From JAPLJM01 sp963708515 (GTDB lineage: Bacteria; Desulfobacterota; Syntrophia; Syntrophales; Fen-1087), in assembly GCA_963708515.1 (NCBI GenBank), contig CAVPSX010000018.1:62001-126000 (forward strand): a stretch of 64,000 bases of DNA. The letters are read 5' to 3'. Within the stretch, counting starts at the first letter, position 1; the number at the start of each line of letters is the position of its first letter. A program made the translations under genes and the position numbers. Positions 7,990-16,170 of the stretch are shown piece by piece. A model generated the notes under the pieces. The model was not told the origin of the DNA and searched no databases. It saw nothing but the letters and a program-made list of their open reading frames with translations.

Positions 7990-8757
7990 ATGAACGTAAA
8001 GGATTGTATTGCCGTTGTTACAGGGGGCGCATCTGGATTGGGAGAGGCGACGGTGCGCAATTTTGTCAGCCAGGGGGCGCGTGCGACCATTCTGGACATT
8101 CAGGTGGACAGGGGGGAAGCATTGGTCAAGGAGCTGGGGTCTAACGTGGTCTTTGCCAATGCAGACGTCATAAAAGAAGAAGACGTGCAGGCCGCGATCG
8201 CCAAGACCATCGCAGCTTTCGGCGGGATCAATGTTGTGGTCAATTGCGCCGGTGTTGCAGATCCGGGCAAAGTCCTCGGCAAAAAAGGCCCCATGACGCT
8301 CGATTTCTACAAGAGAGTTGTTGGTATCAATTTGATCGGCACCTACAACGTCATCAGACTGGCCGTTGAGAAGATGAACGGGAACACCCCGAACGAAGAA
8401 GGCGAGAGGGGCGTCATCATCAATACGGCGTCTGTCGCCGCTTTTGACGGCCAGATCGGCCAGCCCGCTTATGCATCGTCCAAGGCGGGTGTCGTCGGCC
8501 TGACCCTGCCGGTTGCCAGGGAGTGCGCAAGTTATGGTATCCGGGTGATGTGCATCGCCCCCGGCATCTTTGACACACCCATGATGGCCGGCTTGCCGGA
8601 AGACGCAAAGGCCGCCCTCGGCAAGATGGTTCCGTTTCCGCCACGACTCGGGAGACCGCCGGAATATGCGCGGCTGGTCCAGCACATCATCGAGAATCCC
8701 ATGCTCAACGGGGAGGTCATCCGGCTGGACGGCTCTATCCGGATGGCGGCAAAATAA
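7990..8757 (+). CDS. SDR-family 3-hydroxyacyl-CoA dehydrogenase
   Basis: 255 residues, classical short-chain dehydrogenase. The NAD-binding TGGASGLG motif is at residues 11-18, the NCAG motif near 85, catalytic S148, and Y161-x3-K165 (YASSK). D37 in ILDIQ after the second strand suggests NAD+ preference. The sequence resembles HSD17B10-type 2-methyl-3-hydroxyacyl-CoA dehydrogenases, which oxidise straight or 2-methyl 3-hydroxyacyl-CoA. AGGAGG lies just upstream of the ATG. It leads the plus-strand module with thiolase, DUF35 and radical dehydratase genes; in bbs-type operons similar SDRs work beside a thiolase/DUF35 pair. The substrate here is inferred. Confidence 0.85.
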   Translation: MNVKDCIAVVTGGASGLGEATVRNFVSQGARATILDIQVDRGEALVKELGSNVVFANADVIKEEDVQAAIAKTIAAFGGINVVVNCAGVADPGKVLGKKGPMTLDFYKRVVGINLIGTYNVIRLAVEKMNGNTPNEEGERGVIINTASVAAFDGQIGQPAYASSKAGVVGLTLPVARECASYGIRVMCIAPGIFDTPMMAGLPEDAKAALGKMVPFPPRLGRPPEYARLVQHIIENPMLNGEVIRLDGSIRMAAK

Positions 8758-8860
8758 ATACGGAAAGGTTTGAAGGCCTGACTGCGCATGGCTTATGCAA
8801 CAGAGCGGGCAGGCATCATGTGCACGTCATTTCACTCAATATGGATAGAAGGAGGAAAAC

Positions 8861-10036
8861 ATGAGGAGAGTTGCTATTATCGGCGGAGGCCACACGGATT
8901 TTGTGTTCAACTCGCCAAAATCGGGGATGGAACTGCTCGCGGAAGCGTCCATGGACGCCATCACCCAGTCAAACCTGAAGCCCAAGGACATCCAGGCCAT
9001 TTATTGCGGCAATGTTTTAGGCGACTTTTCCGAGGGGCAGGGCATGATCCAGTCCTATCTTGCCGATGACATCGGTTGCTTCAACGTCCCGGCCAGCCGG
9101 TTTGAAGGCGCCTGCGCCTCGGCGACGATGGCCATCCGGGATGCCTACATGTGGGTCGCATCGGGCTATTACGACATCGTACTGGCCTGCGGTACGGAAA
9201 AGGCGACGGCCATGGGAACGGCGCTGGCGACACGCACATTTGCCATGTTCAGTGACGGACGCTATGAATACCCGTGCGGCATCAGCTTTCCCGGTATTTT
9301 TGCCATGCTGACGCACCTGTATTCGAGCAGATACAATATCCCGTTAAAGAAACTCAAAGAGATCCTGGCGCTGGTATCGGTTCAGTCCCACATCTACGGT
9401 GCGAAGAACCCGCACGCACAGTTCAAGAAAGAAATAACCGTCGAGCAGGTACTGAGGGGATTTATGGTTTCATCGCCGCTGCAGCTGCTGGACTGCTGCC
9501 CCTTCTCCGACGGAGCGGCGGCCCTGGTTCTGGCCTCCGAGGACGTTGCAAAGAAACTCACGAACAAACCGGTCTATTTTGCCGGCGTGGGTCAGGCCTC
9601 TTCAGGAAAGCTGAGCGCACAGTACAAGTACCTTCCCAGACTGCGGGCCAGGGAAGTGGCGGTGAAACAGTCCTACGACATGTCCGGTCTGGGACCGAAA
9701 GACATCGATGTGTGCGAACTGCACGATTGCTTCAGCATCGCCAGCCTGATTGCGGCGGAAAGCCTCGGCTTTGCGGAATTCGGAAAGTCCGGCGAGCTCT
9801 GGGAGAAGGGCGAGACGAAAATCGGGGGCAAAATACCCATCAACATTTCCGGCGGACTGAAATCCAAGGGGCACCCCATCGGCGCCACGGGCGCGTCCCA
9901 GGTCCATGACATTGTACGCCAGTTGAGAGGAGAACTCGTCGACGAGGGCAGACAGGTGGAGGGCGCCAAGATAGGCATGGTGGACACACTGGGCGGAGAC
10001 GGCGTCATTGTTAACCTGATTCTGAAGGTCGATTGA
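8861..10036 (+). CDS. SCP2-type thiolase (acyl-CoA acyltransferase)
   Basis: 391 residues of the lipid-transfer/SCP2 thiolase subfamily. The acylated cysteine is C85 in FEGACASA, with His in CELHDCFS and in the C-terminal GHPIGATG motif. The subfamily makes or cleaves 3-oxoacyl-CoA, often branched or aromatic, and usually needs a small DUF35 partner. That partner follows directly at 10060. The pairing is like BbsB/BbsA of anaerobic toluene degradation. A GGAGG site lies upstream. Whether it works in the condensing or cleaving direction cannot be read from sequence. Confidence 0.88.
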   Translation: MRRVAIIGGGHTDFVFNSPKSGMELLAEASMDAITQSNLKPKDIQAIYCGNVLGDFSEGQGMIQSYLADDIGCFNVPASRFEGACASATMAIRDAYMWVASGYYDIVLACGTEKATAMGTALATRTFAMFSDGRYEYPCGISFPGIFAMLTHLYSSRYNIPLKKLKEILALVSVQSHIYGAKNPHAQFKKEITVEQVLRGFMVSSPLQLLDCCPFSDGAAALVLASEDVAKKLTNKPVYFAGVGQASSGKLSAQYKYLPRLRAREVAVKQSYDMSGLGPKDIDVCELHDCFSIASLIAAESLGFAEFGKSGELWEKGETKIGGKIPINISGGLKSKGHPIGATGASQVHDIVRQLRGELVDEGRQVEGAKIGMVDTLGGDGVIVNLILKVD

Positions 10037-10059
10037 TCACGCATAAGGAGGCAAATAAG

Positions 10060-10491
10060 ATGGCAACTGCAATGGAATACAAGCTAACGCATAAAGCATA
10101 TTTTGATGCACTCAAGAAAAACAGGCTGCTGGGACTCAAATGCAAGGGTTGTGCGACGATCACCTGCCCGCCCAAGATGACCTGCCAGGAATGCACAGGA
10201 ACGGATCTGGAAGTCGCCGAATTGAGCGGCAAGGGGAAGATTGTCACCTTTACGACATCCAATGTGGCGCCTCTGGGCCGTGAGGTCGAAGCCCCCTATA
10301 CGATCGTGTTGGTTGAACTCGAGGAAGGTCCCTGGATCATGGGCAATCTGATCGACATCGATCCCTCGAAGGTCGGCATGGAACTGATGGGACGCAAGGT
10401 CAAGCTCGGTTTCAAAGTATTCCCCGGAGACTTGTACTCTGCCGGCGAAGGTGTCCGGCCGCTGTTCAGTTTCGCCGATGATAAACATTAA
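10060..10491 (+). CDS. DUF35 zinc-ribbon/OB-fold thiolase partner
   Basis: 143 residues. The N-terminal rubredoxin-like zinc ribbon shows two CxxC pairs (CKGC, CQEC) about 14 residues apart, and an OB-fold follows (KGKIVTFTTSNVAP, PYTIVLVELEEGPW). Proteins of this family bind acyl-CoA and form a complex with SCP2-type thiolases (BbsA and archaeal HMG-CoA synthase partners). I chose the ATG at 10060 because AAGGAGG is 8 nt upstream; an in-frame upstream start lies inside the thiolase end. It almost certainly works with the thiolase 23 bp upstream. Confidence 0.88.
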   Translation: MATAMEYKLTHKAYFDALKKNRLLGLKCKGCATITCPPKMTCQECTGTDLEVAELSGKGKIVTFTTSNVAPLGREVEAPYTIVLVELEEGPWIMGNLIDIDPSKVGMELMGRKVKLGFKVFPGDLYSAGEGVRPLFSFADDKH

Positions 10492-10607
10492 TCTTCGATT
10501 TGAGTTACGTCGCTCTGCCATGGTGGAAAGCAAGATTGTTTTCCCCCCGGCAGATCCGACCAACGCGCACGTTTTTCATACTTTCTTAACATGAGGAGAC
10601 AAATGGT

Positions 10608-11948
10608 ATGAGCGAAGAAAAAAAGAAAAAGAAAGCCATGAACCGGCTCAAAACGATGTATGCCCTGAGGGCGAACATCGACCAGAACTACGAGCGCAGT
10701 GTCGAGGCGGTCAAGGCGGGCAAGCCCGCCGCCTGGAGCATGGTCAACTGGTGGGAGTCGGATCCGATCCTCAAGGCCATGGATATCGAGATCATTTACC
10801 CGGAAAACTACGGCGCCGTCAGCGCGGCCATGGGAAGGGCCCAGAAGTACCTCGACCGCGCCGACGCGGAAGGATTCCCGACCCACATGTGCGGCTATGC
10901 CCGCAACGGCATCGGGTATGCGGCAGAGATGAAGGAACTGGGCCACATTCCCTCCGACGCGCCCATGGGCGGAATGGCCAAGCCCATTCTGCTTTTGGCG
11001 TCGGGCGCCCTGTGTGACGCCCGGATCAAGTGGTTCCAGTCACTCGGGCGTTATCTGGACGCCCCGGTCTGGGCCGTCGAGCTGCCCCATCCCGGCGTGG
11101 AAGAAAGCCAGATGCCGGGAGTTCGCGAAAAATCGATCCAATTCATGGTAAAGGAATTGAAGGAACTGATTATTTTCATTGAGCGCCTCACGGGCCGCAA
11201 GATGGATTGGGCCAAGCTTGAAGAGATAGCGGACGACCTCATCGAAATCAACCGCATCTGGTACGACATCAATGAGTTCCGCAAGGTGAGGCCCTGCCCC
11301 ATGCACTCCCGGGACTTCTGGAGTTGCATGAACGCCTCCCTGTATCCTGCAGGAGACACAAAGGAATCGCTGAAGCTTTACAGGGATATGTACGACGAAG
11401 TCAAGGAAAGGGCCGAAAACAAGATCGGCGCCGTGGAAAACGAAAAATACCGGATGGTATTCGGTGAACTCCCCCCATGGCACGCGTTGAAGATCTTCGA
11501 TGAACTGGCGGAAAGAGGCTGGAACTTCGTCGTCGAGAGCTGGGCCTACCATCCTCCCAAGCCGATCGATTACAGCAAGATCAGCGATCCGCTGGAGCGC
11601 ATTGCCACGCAGACCTATCAATGGATGACGGGTTATTTCGCCGACGCCCTCAAGGAGAAGGAATACATGGGTTACTTTGCCTATCCGTACCTTGAGTGGG
11701 CCAGGACCTTCCAATGTGACGGGGGACTGTTTCATCCGCTTCTGACCTGCCGAACGGCAACCAATCACCTGATCCTGGCGCAGGACCGGCTGTTGAACAA
11801 GCTGAATGTGCCTTCACTGATTGCAGAAGGGGACATCGTCGACCTCAAACTGTTCGACTACGCCGATACGATGCGCAAGGCCGCCGTGCTTGAGGAGATG
11901 ATGGACCATTACAAGAAGGTCCGGCAGGAGAAGGGGCTTGAATGGTAG
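10608..11948 (+). CDS. Radical dehydratase/benzoyl-CoA reductase-type large subunit
   Basis: 446 residues (about 50 kDa), in the HgdB/BcrB family of Fe-S subunits that carry out one-electron ketyl-radical chemistry on CoA thioesters. Conserved cysteines occur in FPTHMCGYARNGIG, GALCDARIKWFQSLG and LLTCRTATNHL, suitable for [4Fe-4S] ligation. The size matches the 49-kDa BcrB/BzdO subunit. A lysine-rich N-terminus (EEKKKKKAM) follows the start; GAGGAG lies upstream. It pairs with the 390-residue subunit at 12168 and with two ATPase activators. Enzymes of the family either dehydrate 2-hydroxyacyl-CoA or reduce benzoyl-CoA; sequence reading alone cannot decide. Confidence 0.82.
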   Translation: MSEEKKKKKAMNRLKTMYALRANIDQNYERSVEAVKAGKPAAWSMVNWWESDPILKAMDIEIIYPENYGAVSAAMGRAQKYLDRADAEGFPTHMCGYARNGIGYAAEMKELGHIPSDAPMGGMAKPILLLASGALCDARIKWFQSLGRYLDAPVWAVELPHPGVEESQMPGVREKSIQFMVKELKELIIFIERLTGRKMDWAKLEEIADDLIEINRIWYDINEFRKVRPCPMHSRDFWSCMNASLYPAGDTKESLKLYRDMYDEVKERAENKIGAVENEKYRMVFGELPPWHALKIFDELAERGWNFVVESWAYHPPKPIDYSKISDPLERIATQTYQWMTGYFADALKEKEYMGYFAYPYLEWARTFQCDGGLFHPLLTCRTATNHLILAQDRLLNKLNVPSLIAEGDIVDLKLFDYADTMRKAAVLEEMMDHYKKVRQEKGLEW

Positions 11949-11966
11949 TAACAGGCAGACAACATT

Positions 11967-12101
11967 GACGGCTTCAAAAAAATCCGGATGCTGCGTTGCG
12001 CTGCCTTCTACGTCACTGCGACGTACGTGCAAAGCGCCTCAGGGGACAGGTTTAAACCTGTCCCCTTGCGCCTTGCCTGCGGAACTTTTTACAAAGCTGT
12101 C
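11967..12101. repeat. Composite inverted repeat with central palindrome
   Basis: The outer arms, beginning GACGGCTTCAAAAAAATCCGG at 11967 and ending GGAACTTTTTACAAAGCTGTC near 12101, are imperfect inverted copies. In the centre, 12042-12065, lies a perfect 24-bp palindrome starting GGGGACAGGTTT, a member of the dispersed palindrome family also at 32574 and 48118. The element separates the two radical-enzyme subunit genes and could fold into a long hairpin in the mRNA. Confidence 0.6.
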
Positions 12102-12167
12102 GTTGCCGGCACATTTTTCGACTTTTTTACGAGTTCGTCAACATTCAGCAATAAGGAGAATTCACCG

Positions 12168-13340
12168 ATGACAACACAAAATAACAAAGGGCTTGCCCGG
12201 GCCAAGGAGCTCTATCAGGACCGGTCTAAACGGGCGAAAGAACTCAAGGCAGAAGGAAAGAAGGTCATGGGCTATTTCTGCCTCTACCCCGTTCTGGAAC
12301 TATTCACGGCGTTTGACATCGTCCCATACAGGATACTGGGAGACATGGGGGAACCGATCACCAAGGCGGACTCCTGCCTGCCGACCATCGTTTGTCCTTT
12401 CATCCGCAGCGCGCTCGATCTCGGGCTGAAAGGCAGATACGACTTCTTCGACGGCGTCGTGATGTGCCACAGCTGCGAGGTGGGCGAGAAGGCGGCCCAC
12501 ATCTGGCGCATCTATATGAATCCGTCCTTCTATCACTTCCTGGACACACCCCACACGGTGCATAAGAACGCCCAGGACCTGTTCAAGGAGCAAATCCTGG
12601 ATTTTCAAAAATCACTGGAGAAATTTACAGGGAAAGAGGTTTCCAAAGAAAAAATCAAGGAGGCGGTTAAAATCTGCAACGAACAGCGCACACTGGTGAG
12701 GGAGCTTTATGACATGAGAAAATCCGACCCGCCACTCATTTCAGGAGCCGAGATCATCGAGATCATGGTGGCTTTGATGAGTATTCCCGTTGTGGAAGGG
12801 AATGCCTTGCTGAAAGAAGTTATCAGTGACGTCAAGGGACGCACGGATGGCCCGAAGAAGAAAGCACACCGCGTGCTGCTTTGGGGGACGGTGATCGACA
12901 ACACGGCCCTGATCGATATGATCGAAAACGTCGGGGCCAATGTCGTCATGGATGACACCTGCGTGGGCAGCCGGGCCTACTTCCCCCTTGTCGAGGTTAC
13001 GGAAGATCCCCTCGACGGCATTGCCAAGCGCTACCTCGTCGATATAAAGTGCCCGCGCACCTTCCACGAAGCCGCCTACGGAAGCACAAAGAAGGATTAC
13101 ATCGAGGACGTGGCGTACCGTTTCAGCTACCTGAAGGACTATGCCAAAGAATGGAACGCCGACGGCGTGATCCTGCAGTCGGTCAGATATTGCGACATTC
13201 ACGGCTACGACACGCCCGGGCTTCAGGACTACCTCAATCATATCGGCCTGCCGAACATCTACATCGAGCATGATTACAGCGAAGGAGCCCTGGCGCCACT
13301 GCGAACAAGGGTTCAGGGGTTCCTTGAATTGATCGGTTGA
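12168..13340 (+). CDS. Radical dehydratase/benzoyl-CoA reductase-type small subunit
   Basis: 390 residues (about 44 kDa), HgdC/BcrC-like. Cysteines in KADSCLPTIVCPF, VVMCHSCEVG and DDTCVGSR are candidate cluster ligands; the N-terminus MGYFCLYPVLELFTAFDIVPYR is typical of the family. The ATG at 12168 follows AAGGAG; the open frame runs upstream through a repeat element, but that part is not protein-like. Size and partner match the 43-kDa BcrC/BzdN subunit. The product probably forms a heterodimer with the 446-residue subunit. A strong hairpin directly follows the stop. Confidence 0.82.
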   Translation: MTTQNNKGLARAKELYQDRSKRAKELKAEGKKVMGYFCLYPVLELFTAFDIVPYRILGDMGEPITKADSCLPTIVCPFIRSALDLGLKGRYDFFDGVVMCHSCEVGEKAAHIWRIYMNPSFYHFLDTPHTVHKNAQDLFKEQILDFQKSLEKFTGKEVSKEKIKEAVKICNEQRTLVRELYDMRKSDPPLISGAEIIEIMVALMSIPVVEGNALLKEVISDVKGRTDGPKKKAHRVLLWGTVIDNTALIDMIENVGANVVMDDTCVGSRAYFPLVEVTEDPLDGIAKRYLVDIKCPRTFHEAAYGSTKKDYIEDVAYRFSYLKDYAKEWNADGVILQSVRYCDIHGYDTPGLQDYLNHIGLPNIYIEHDYSEGALAPLRTRVQGFLELIG

Positions 13341-13341
13341 T

Positions 13342-13374
13342 GGTAAAGCCCCGCCTGCCCGGCGGGGCTTTACC
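13342..13374 (+). terminator. GC-rich hairpin after the small subunit gene
   Basis: The arms GGTAAAGCCCCGCC and GGCGGGGCTTTACC pair perfectly over 14 bp around a 5-nt loop, starting 2 nt after the stop codon. No U-tract follows on this strand, so it may act as a transcript stabiliser or partial terminator between the Fe-S subunits and the ATPase genes. Confidence 0.6.
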
Positions 13375-13437
13375 AAATTGACATGACACTAAAACACTAA
13401 TGCGCACCGCTGCGGCATAGGTTTTTTGGGAGTCATT

Positions 13438-13495
13438 GAGACCTTTGAAAAATAGCTTCGCCGCGGTTCAAAATTTTTTTCGCATGAAATATGGA
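13438..13495 (+). repeat. Partial copy (A) of the 157-bp MITE-like repeat
   Basis: The sequence beginning GAGACCTTTGAAAAATAGCT matches the terminal arm of the full copies at 23213, 24562 and 43868 for about 50 bp and then diverges. Only one end is present. It lies directly before the ATPase gene that lacks a normal start codon, so insertion or excision here may have altered the gene's 5' end. Confidence 0.6.
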
Positions 13496-13512
13496 TTCGG
13501 GAGGACGGCGTC

Positions 13513-14367
13513 ATCTTTTTTGCAGGCATTGATTTAGGATCAACGATGACCAAGGCGGTCATTGTCAACTCAGACGGTGAAACTCTCTCTGCCCTGATGG
13601 GGCCGACAGGCGCCGAACACCGTCGCCTCGCCAACAGGGTCATGACGGATGCGCTTACGCAGGCCGATCTGACATTCGACGAGATATCCTACGTGGTCGC
13701 AACGGGTTACGGCAGAATCAATGTTCCCTTTGCGGACCGTCAGATTACTGAATTGACCTGTCACGCCAAGGGGATCGCAAGCCTCTTCCCGGGCGTCCGC
13801 ACGGCCATCGATATCGGGGGGCAGGACGCCAAAGGACTCAAGATCAAGAACGACAAGCTCGTTGACTTTGTCATGAACGACCGGTGCGCCGCAGGAACAG
13901 GGCGGTTTCTGGACGTTCTTGTCGGCACGCTCGGCCTCAAGATCGACGAACTGGGAGAGATTTCCCTCAAGGCCACGCAAAAGCTCCCGATCAGCAGCGT
14001 CTGCACGGTTTTTGCCCAGATGGAGATTATGGCCTGTCTTTCCCAGGGAACGCCGCTGCCCGATATCGTGGCCGGACTCCATGACGCCATCGCCAACCGT
14101 GTCGTGAAAATGGTTAAAAAGCTCAAGATAGAACCTGACGTCGTCTTTACCGGAGGCGTGGCAAAAAATATCGGCGTGGTCAATGCGCTGCAGGACTGTC
14201 TGGGATTCAAGGTTTCCGTTCCCGCAGAGCCGCTGCTGACCGGCGCGCTCGGTGCGGCCCTTATGGGCAGGGAGCTCACGCTCAAAGCCATCGCAGAAGG
14301 GAAACCGATCCATGAGAAGGAACGTCGCCTGGCAGAATCGACCTTTTTTCATACGGAGAAACATTGA
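13513..14367 (+). CDS. BcrA/BadF-type ATPase activator 1 (non-standard start)
   Basis: About 284 residues, ASKHA-fold ATPase that drives electron transfer to the radical enzyme. Seen: the phosphate loop GIDLGSTMTKAVIVN, IDIGGQDAKG, DRCAAGTGRF and SSVCTVFAQ (two cysteines for the bridging [4Fe-4S] cluster), and TGGVAKNIG. The first ATG (13546) falls inside the phosphate loop and would delete it. In frame upstream to the stop at 13453 there is no ATG, GTG or TTG. A GGGAGG at 13499-13504 points to ATC at 13513 as the start, giving FFAGIDLGST as expected for the family. Translation may be poor, or the gene may be damaged. It is followed with overlap by a second ATPase. Confidence 0.75.
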   Translation: MFFAGIDLGSTMTKAVIVNSDGETLSALMGPTGAEHRRLANRVMTDALTQADLTFDEISYVVATGYGRINVPFADRQITELTCHAKGIASLFPGVRTAIDIGGQDAKGLKIKNDKLVDFVMNDRCAAGTGRFLDVLVGTLGLKIDELGEISLKATQKLPISSVCTVFAQMEIMACLSQGTPLPDIVAGLHDAIANRVVKMVKKLKIEPDVVFTGGVAKNIGVVNALQDCLGFKVSVPAEPLLTGALGAALMGRELTLKAIAEGKPIHEKERRLAESTFFHTEKH

Positions 14368-15143
14368 AGATGGCGCTGATTATGGGTATGGATATTGGTT
14401 CGGGAACCAGCAAGAGCGTGATCGTCAGGGACGGGAAGCCCATCGCTTACCATCTGCTGCCTTCCGGCGTTGATTACAGGGCTGTCGCACAGCAGCTCAG
14501 AAAAGAAAGCCTGGCCAAAACGGGCCTTTCTGCGGCGGATATCGCCGACACAATGGCCACCGGTCAAGGCGCAGAAAATGTTCCTTTCAGCGGGCACCAG
14601 GCGTCCGATATTCTCTGCTGCGCCAGGGGCATTACGAGCATCTTACCGTCGGTTCGCACCATCATCGACGTACAGCGCACCTTCACGCAGGTGATCCGCC
14701 TCAACGCGACGGGACATGTCATCAATTTCGTCATCAATGAAAAGTGCGCCACCGGCAGCGGTTGCTTTCTCGATATCATCTCACATGTCCTGCAGATCGA
14801 CCTTAAAGATGCGGGTCCCCTATCCCTCGGATCGGACAACCCCGTTGTTTTTACAACCGGATGCGCCGTGTTCGGGGAATCGGAGGCGATTTCAAGAGTC
14901 TCTGAGGGCGCTTCGAGAGAAGACATTCTGGCCGGCGTCCATGCGGCGCTGGCCAGCAAAATATCCACCCTCATTGACCGGGTGGGCCTGGAGATGGACT
15001 GTGCCATGAGCGGCGGCGGCGCCCTCAATGTGGGACTGGTCAAAAGTGTAGAAAAAAAACTGGGATTCAAACTGCTGGTGCCGGAACAACCACAGTTCAT
15101 CAATGCCATCGGCGCCGCTCTGATGGCTGAAAGCGAAGCTTAA
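14364..15143 (+). CDS. BcrD/BzdP-type ATPase activator 2
   Basis: 259 residues, paralogous to the preceding ATPase. The phosphate loop GMDIGSGTSKSVIV and cluster cysteines in NEKCATGSG and TTGCAVFGES are kept. The second ATP-binding motif, usually (D)IGGQD, reads IIDVQRTFTQ here, so its nucleotide binding may differ. A TTG start overlapping the upstream stop (TTGA) has GGAG 5 nt before it; ATG at 14370 is the alternative. Two different ATPases next to two Fe-S subunits is the four-subunit layout of class I benzoyl-CoA reductases, whereas most 2-hydroxyacyl-CoA dehydratases use one homodimeric activator. Confidence 0.82.
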   Translation: MKMALIMGMDIGSGTSKSVIVRDGKPIAYHLLPSGVDYRAVAQQLRKESLAKTGLSAADIADTMATGQGAENVPFSGHQASDILCCARGITSILPSVRTIIDVQRTFTQVIRLNATGHVINFVINEKCATGSGCFLDIISHVLQIDLKDAGPLSLGSDNPVVFTTGCAVFGESEAISRVSEGASREDILAGVHAALASKISTLIDRVGLEMDCAMSGGGALNVGLVKSVEKKLGFKLLVPEQPQFINAIGAALMAESEA

Positions 15144-15231
15144 TGTTTATCAAATGGTGAAAAAACGGGCGGTTCCCTGCCGGAGCCGGGAAGCACGAAA
15201 ATAACTTAAACATACAGGAGGAGGTAGGACC

Positions 15232-15663
15232 ATGGCAGAACAGATAACGATTCTGGACAAGTACGGCGTGGATGTGGGCTTCAAACTGACCTATGAAAGG
15301 GTCATCACGGCGGAGGATATTGACCTTTTTGCAAAAGTTTCCGGGGACTTCAATCCCGTCCACATGAACGACGATTATGCGAAGAAGACCTTTTTCAAGG
15401 GGCGCATCGCGCACGGGGCGCTCTCGCAGGCGTTCCTGTCGGCAACAATGGCCAAGCTCCCCGGTCTGGTCATCTTCATGTCCCAAACGCTCAGATTCAT
15501 GAACCCGGTGAGAATCGGGGACACCGTCACGGCCATCGCCGAGGTCACATCGGTGCGCAAGGACAAGGGGATTGTGAATATGAAAAATACCTGCGTCAAT
15601 CAGAAAGGCGAGACGGTTGTCGAAGGGGAGGCTGCCTGCCGGATTTTCGAGAAACCCGCATAA
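15232..15663 (+). CDS. MaoC-like (R)-enoyl-CoA hydratase
   Basis: 143 residues, single hot-dog fold. The hydratase motif is clear: SGDFNPVHMNDDYA with Asp and His, then FKGRIAHGAL. Such enzymes hydrate trans-2-enoyl-CoA to (R)-3-hydroxyacyl-CoA (PhaJ-like) or dehydrate in reverse. AGGAGG precedes the ATG. It is the last gene of the plus-strand module and faces the mutase operon across a shared terminator. In this neighbourhood it could feed either the pathway's 3-hydroxyacyl-CoA or the PHA synthases. Confidence 0.88.
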   Translation: MAEQITILDKYGVDVGFKLTYERVITAEDIDLFAKVSGDFNPVHMNDDYAKKTFFKGRIAHGALSQAFLSATMAKLPGLVIFMSQTLRFMNPVRIGDTVTAIAEVTSVRKDKGIVNMKNTCVNQKGETVVEGEAACRIFEKPA

Positions 15664-15680
15664 TAGACAGCTAATTGTTA

Positions 15681-15720
15681 AAAGGGGGCTGCGGCAAGGT
15701 TTTGCCGCAGCCCCCTTTTT
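15681..15720. terminator. Bidirectional intrinsic terminator
   Basis: A 17-bp perfect stem (15681-15697 with 15702-15718) with loop GGTT. The plus-strand side is followed by a T-run and the minus-strand side by a T-run from the AAA at 15681. It lies between the convergent MaoC and mutase small-subunit genes and can serve both. Confidence 0.9.
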
Positions 15721-15729
15721 TATATCGCT

Positions 15730-16134
15730 TTATTTTTTGGCAGCGACGGCCGCTTTGATGCATGCAACGATTTCTTCCTTCGTCGCCGACAGGAATGTGC
15801 CGTCGAATCCGATCTTCTTCAGTTTGGGGATATACAGCGGCGGGAAAATGCCGCCGATGAGAAAGGATGTCCGTTTTTTGATGCCCCTCTTCTGGGCGGC
15901 TTTCATCAGCTCCTTGCTCAGGGCCAGCTCGCCTCCGCAATAGGTGCTGATTCCGATAACATCCACGTATTCCTGAACGGCCGTTTCGATGACCTGCTCC
16001 GGCAGGGCATTGCCCATCAGGATGACTTCCATTCCCGCATCCCTAAGCATACCGGCCACGGTAATGATTCCTCTCGAATGCGTCTCCAACGGAAACTGGG
16101 CCAATAGCACTTTTATTTTTCCATTAGTTGCCAT
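15730..16134 (-). CDS. B12-binding small subunit of acyl-CoA mutase
   Basis: 134 residues, free-standing cobalamin-binding domain. The DxHxxG motif appears as ETHSRG with H19 as the lower cobalt ligand; the first Asp is replaced by Glu17. The later motif GGIFPP matches GGxIP. It follows the catalytic subunit by 36 bp on the same strand, giving a split large/small mutase as in isobutyryl- and 2-hydroxyisobutyryl-CoA mutases rather than the single-chain methylmalonyl-CoA mutase. It ends next to the bidirectional terminator. Confidence 0.87.
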   Translation of the reverse strand: MATNGKIKVLLAQFPLETHSRGIITVAGMLRDAGMEVILMGNALPEQVIETAVQEYVDVIGISTYCGGELALSKELMKAAQKRGIKKRTSFLIGGIFPPLYIPKLKKIGFDGTFLSATKEEIVACIKAAVAAKK

Positions 16135-16170
16135 AGCGTTCTAACCTCCTTGATCATCATAATCAATGTT

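Noticed and set aside
7742..7993. Short frames in the leader before the SDR gene
   Set aside because: No recognisable sequence and poor start signals; treated as leader.
10608..15143. Naming the complex benzoyl-CoA reductase (bcrABCD)
   Set aside because: Subunit layout fits, but the genes for the rest of the benzoyl-CoA pathway are absent and family relatives act on hydroxyacyl-CoA, so symbols were left empty.
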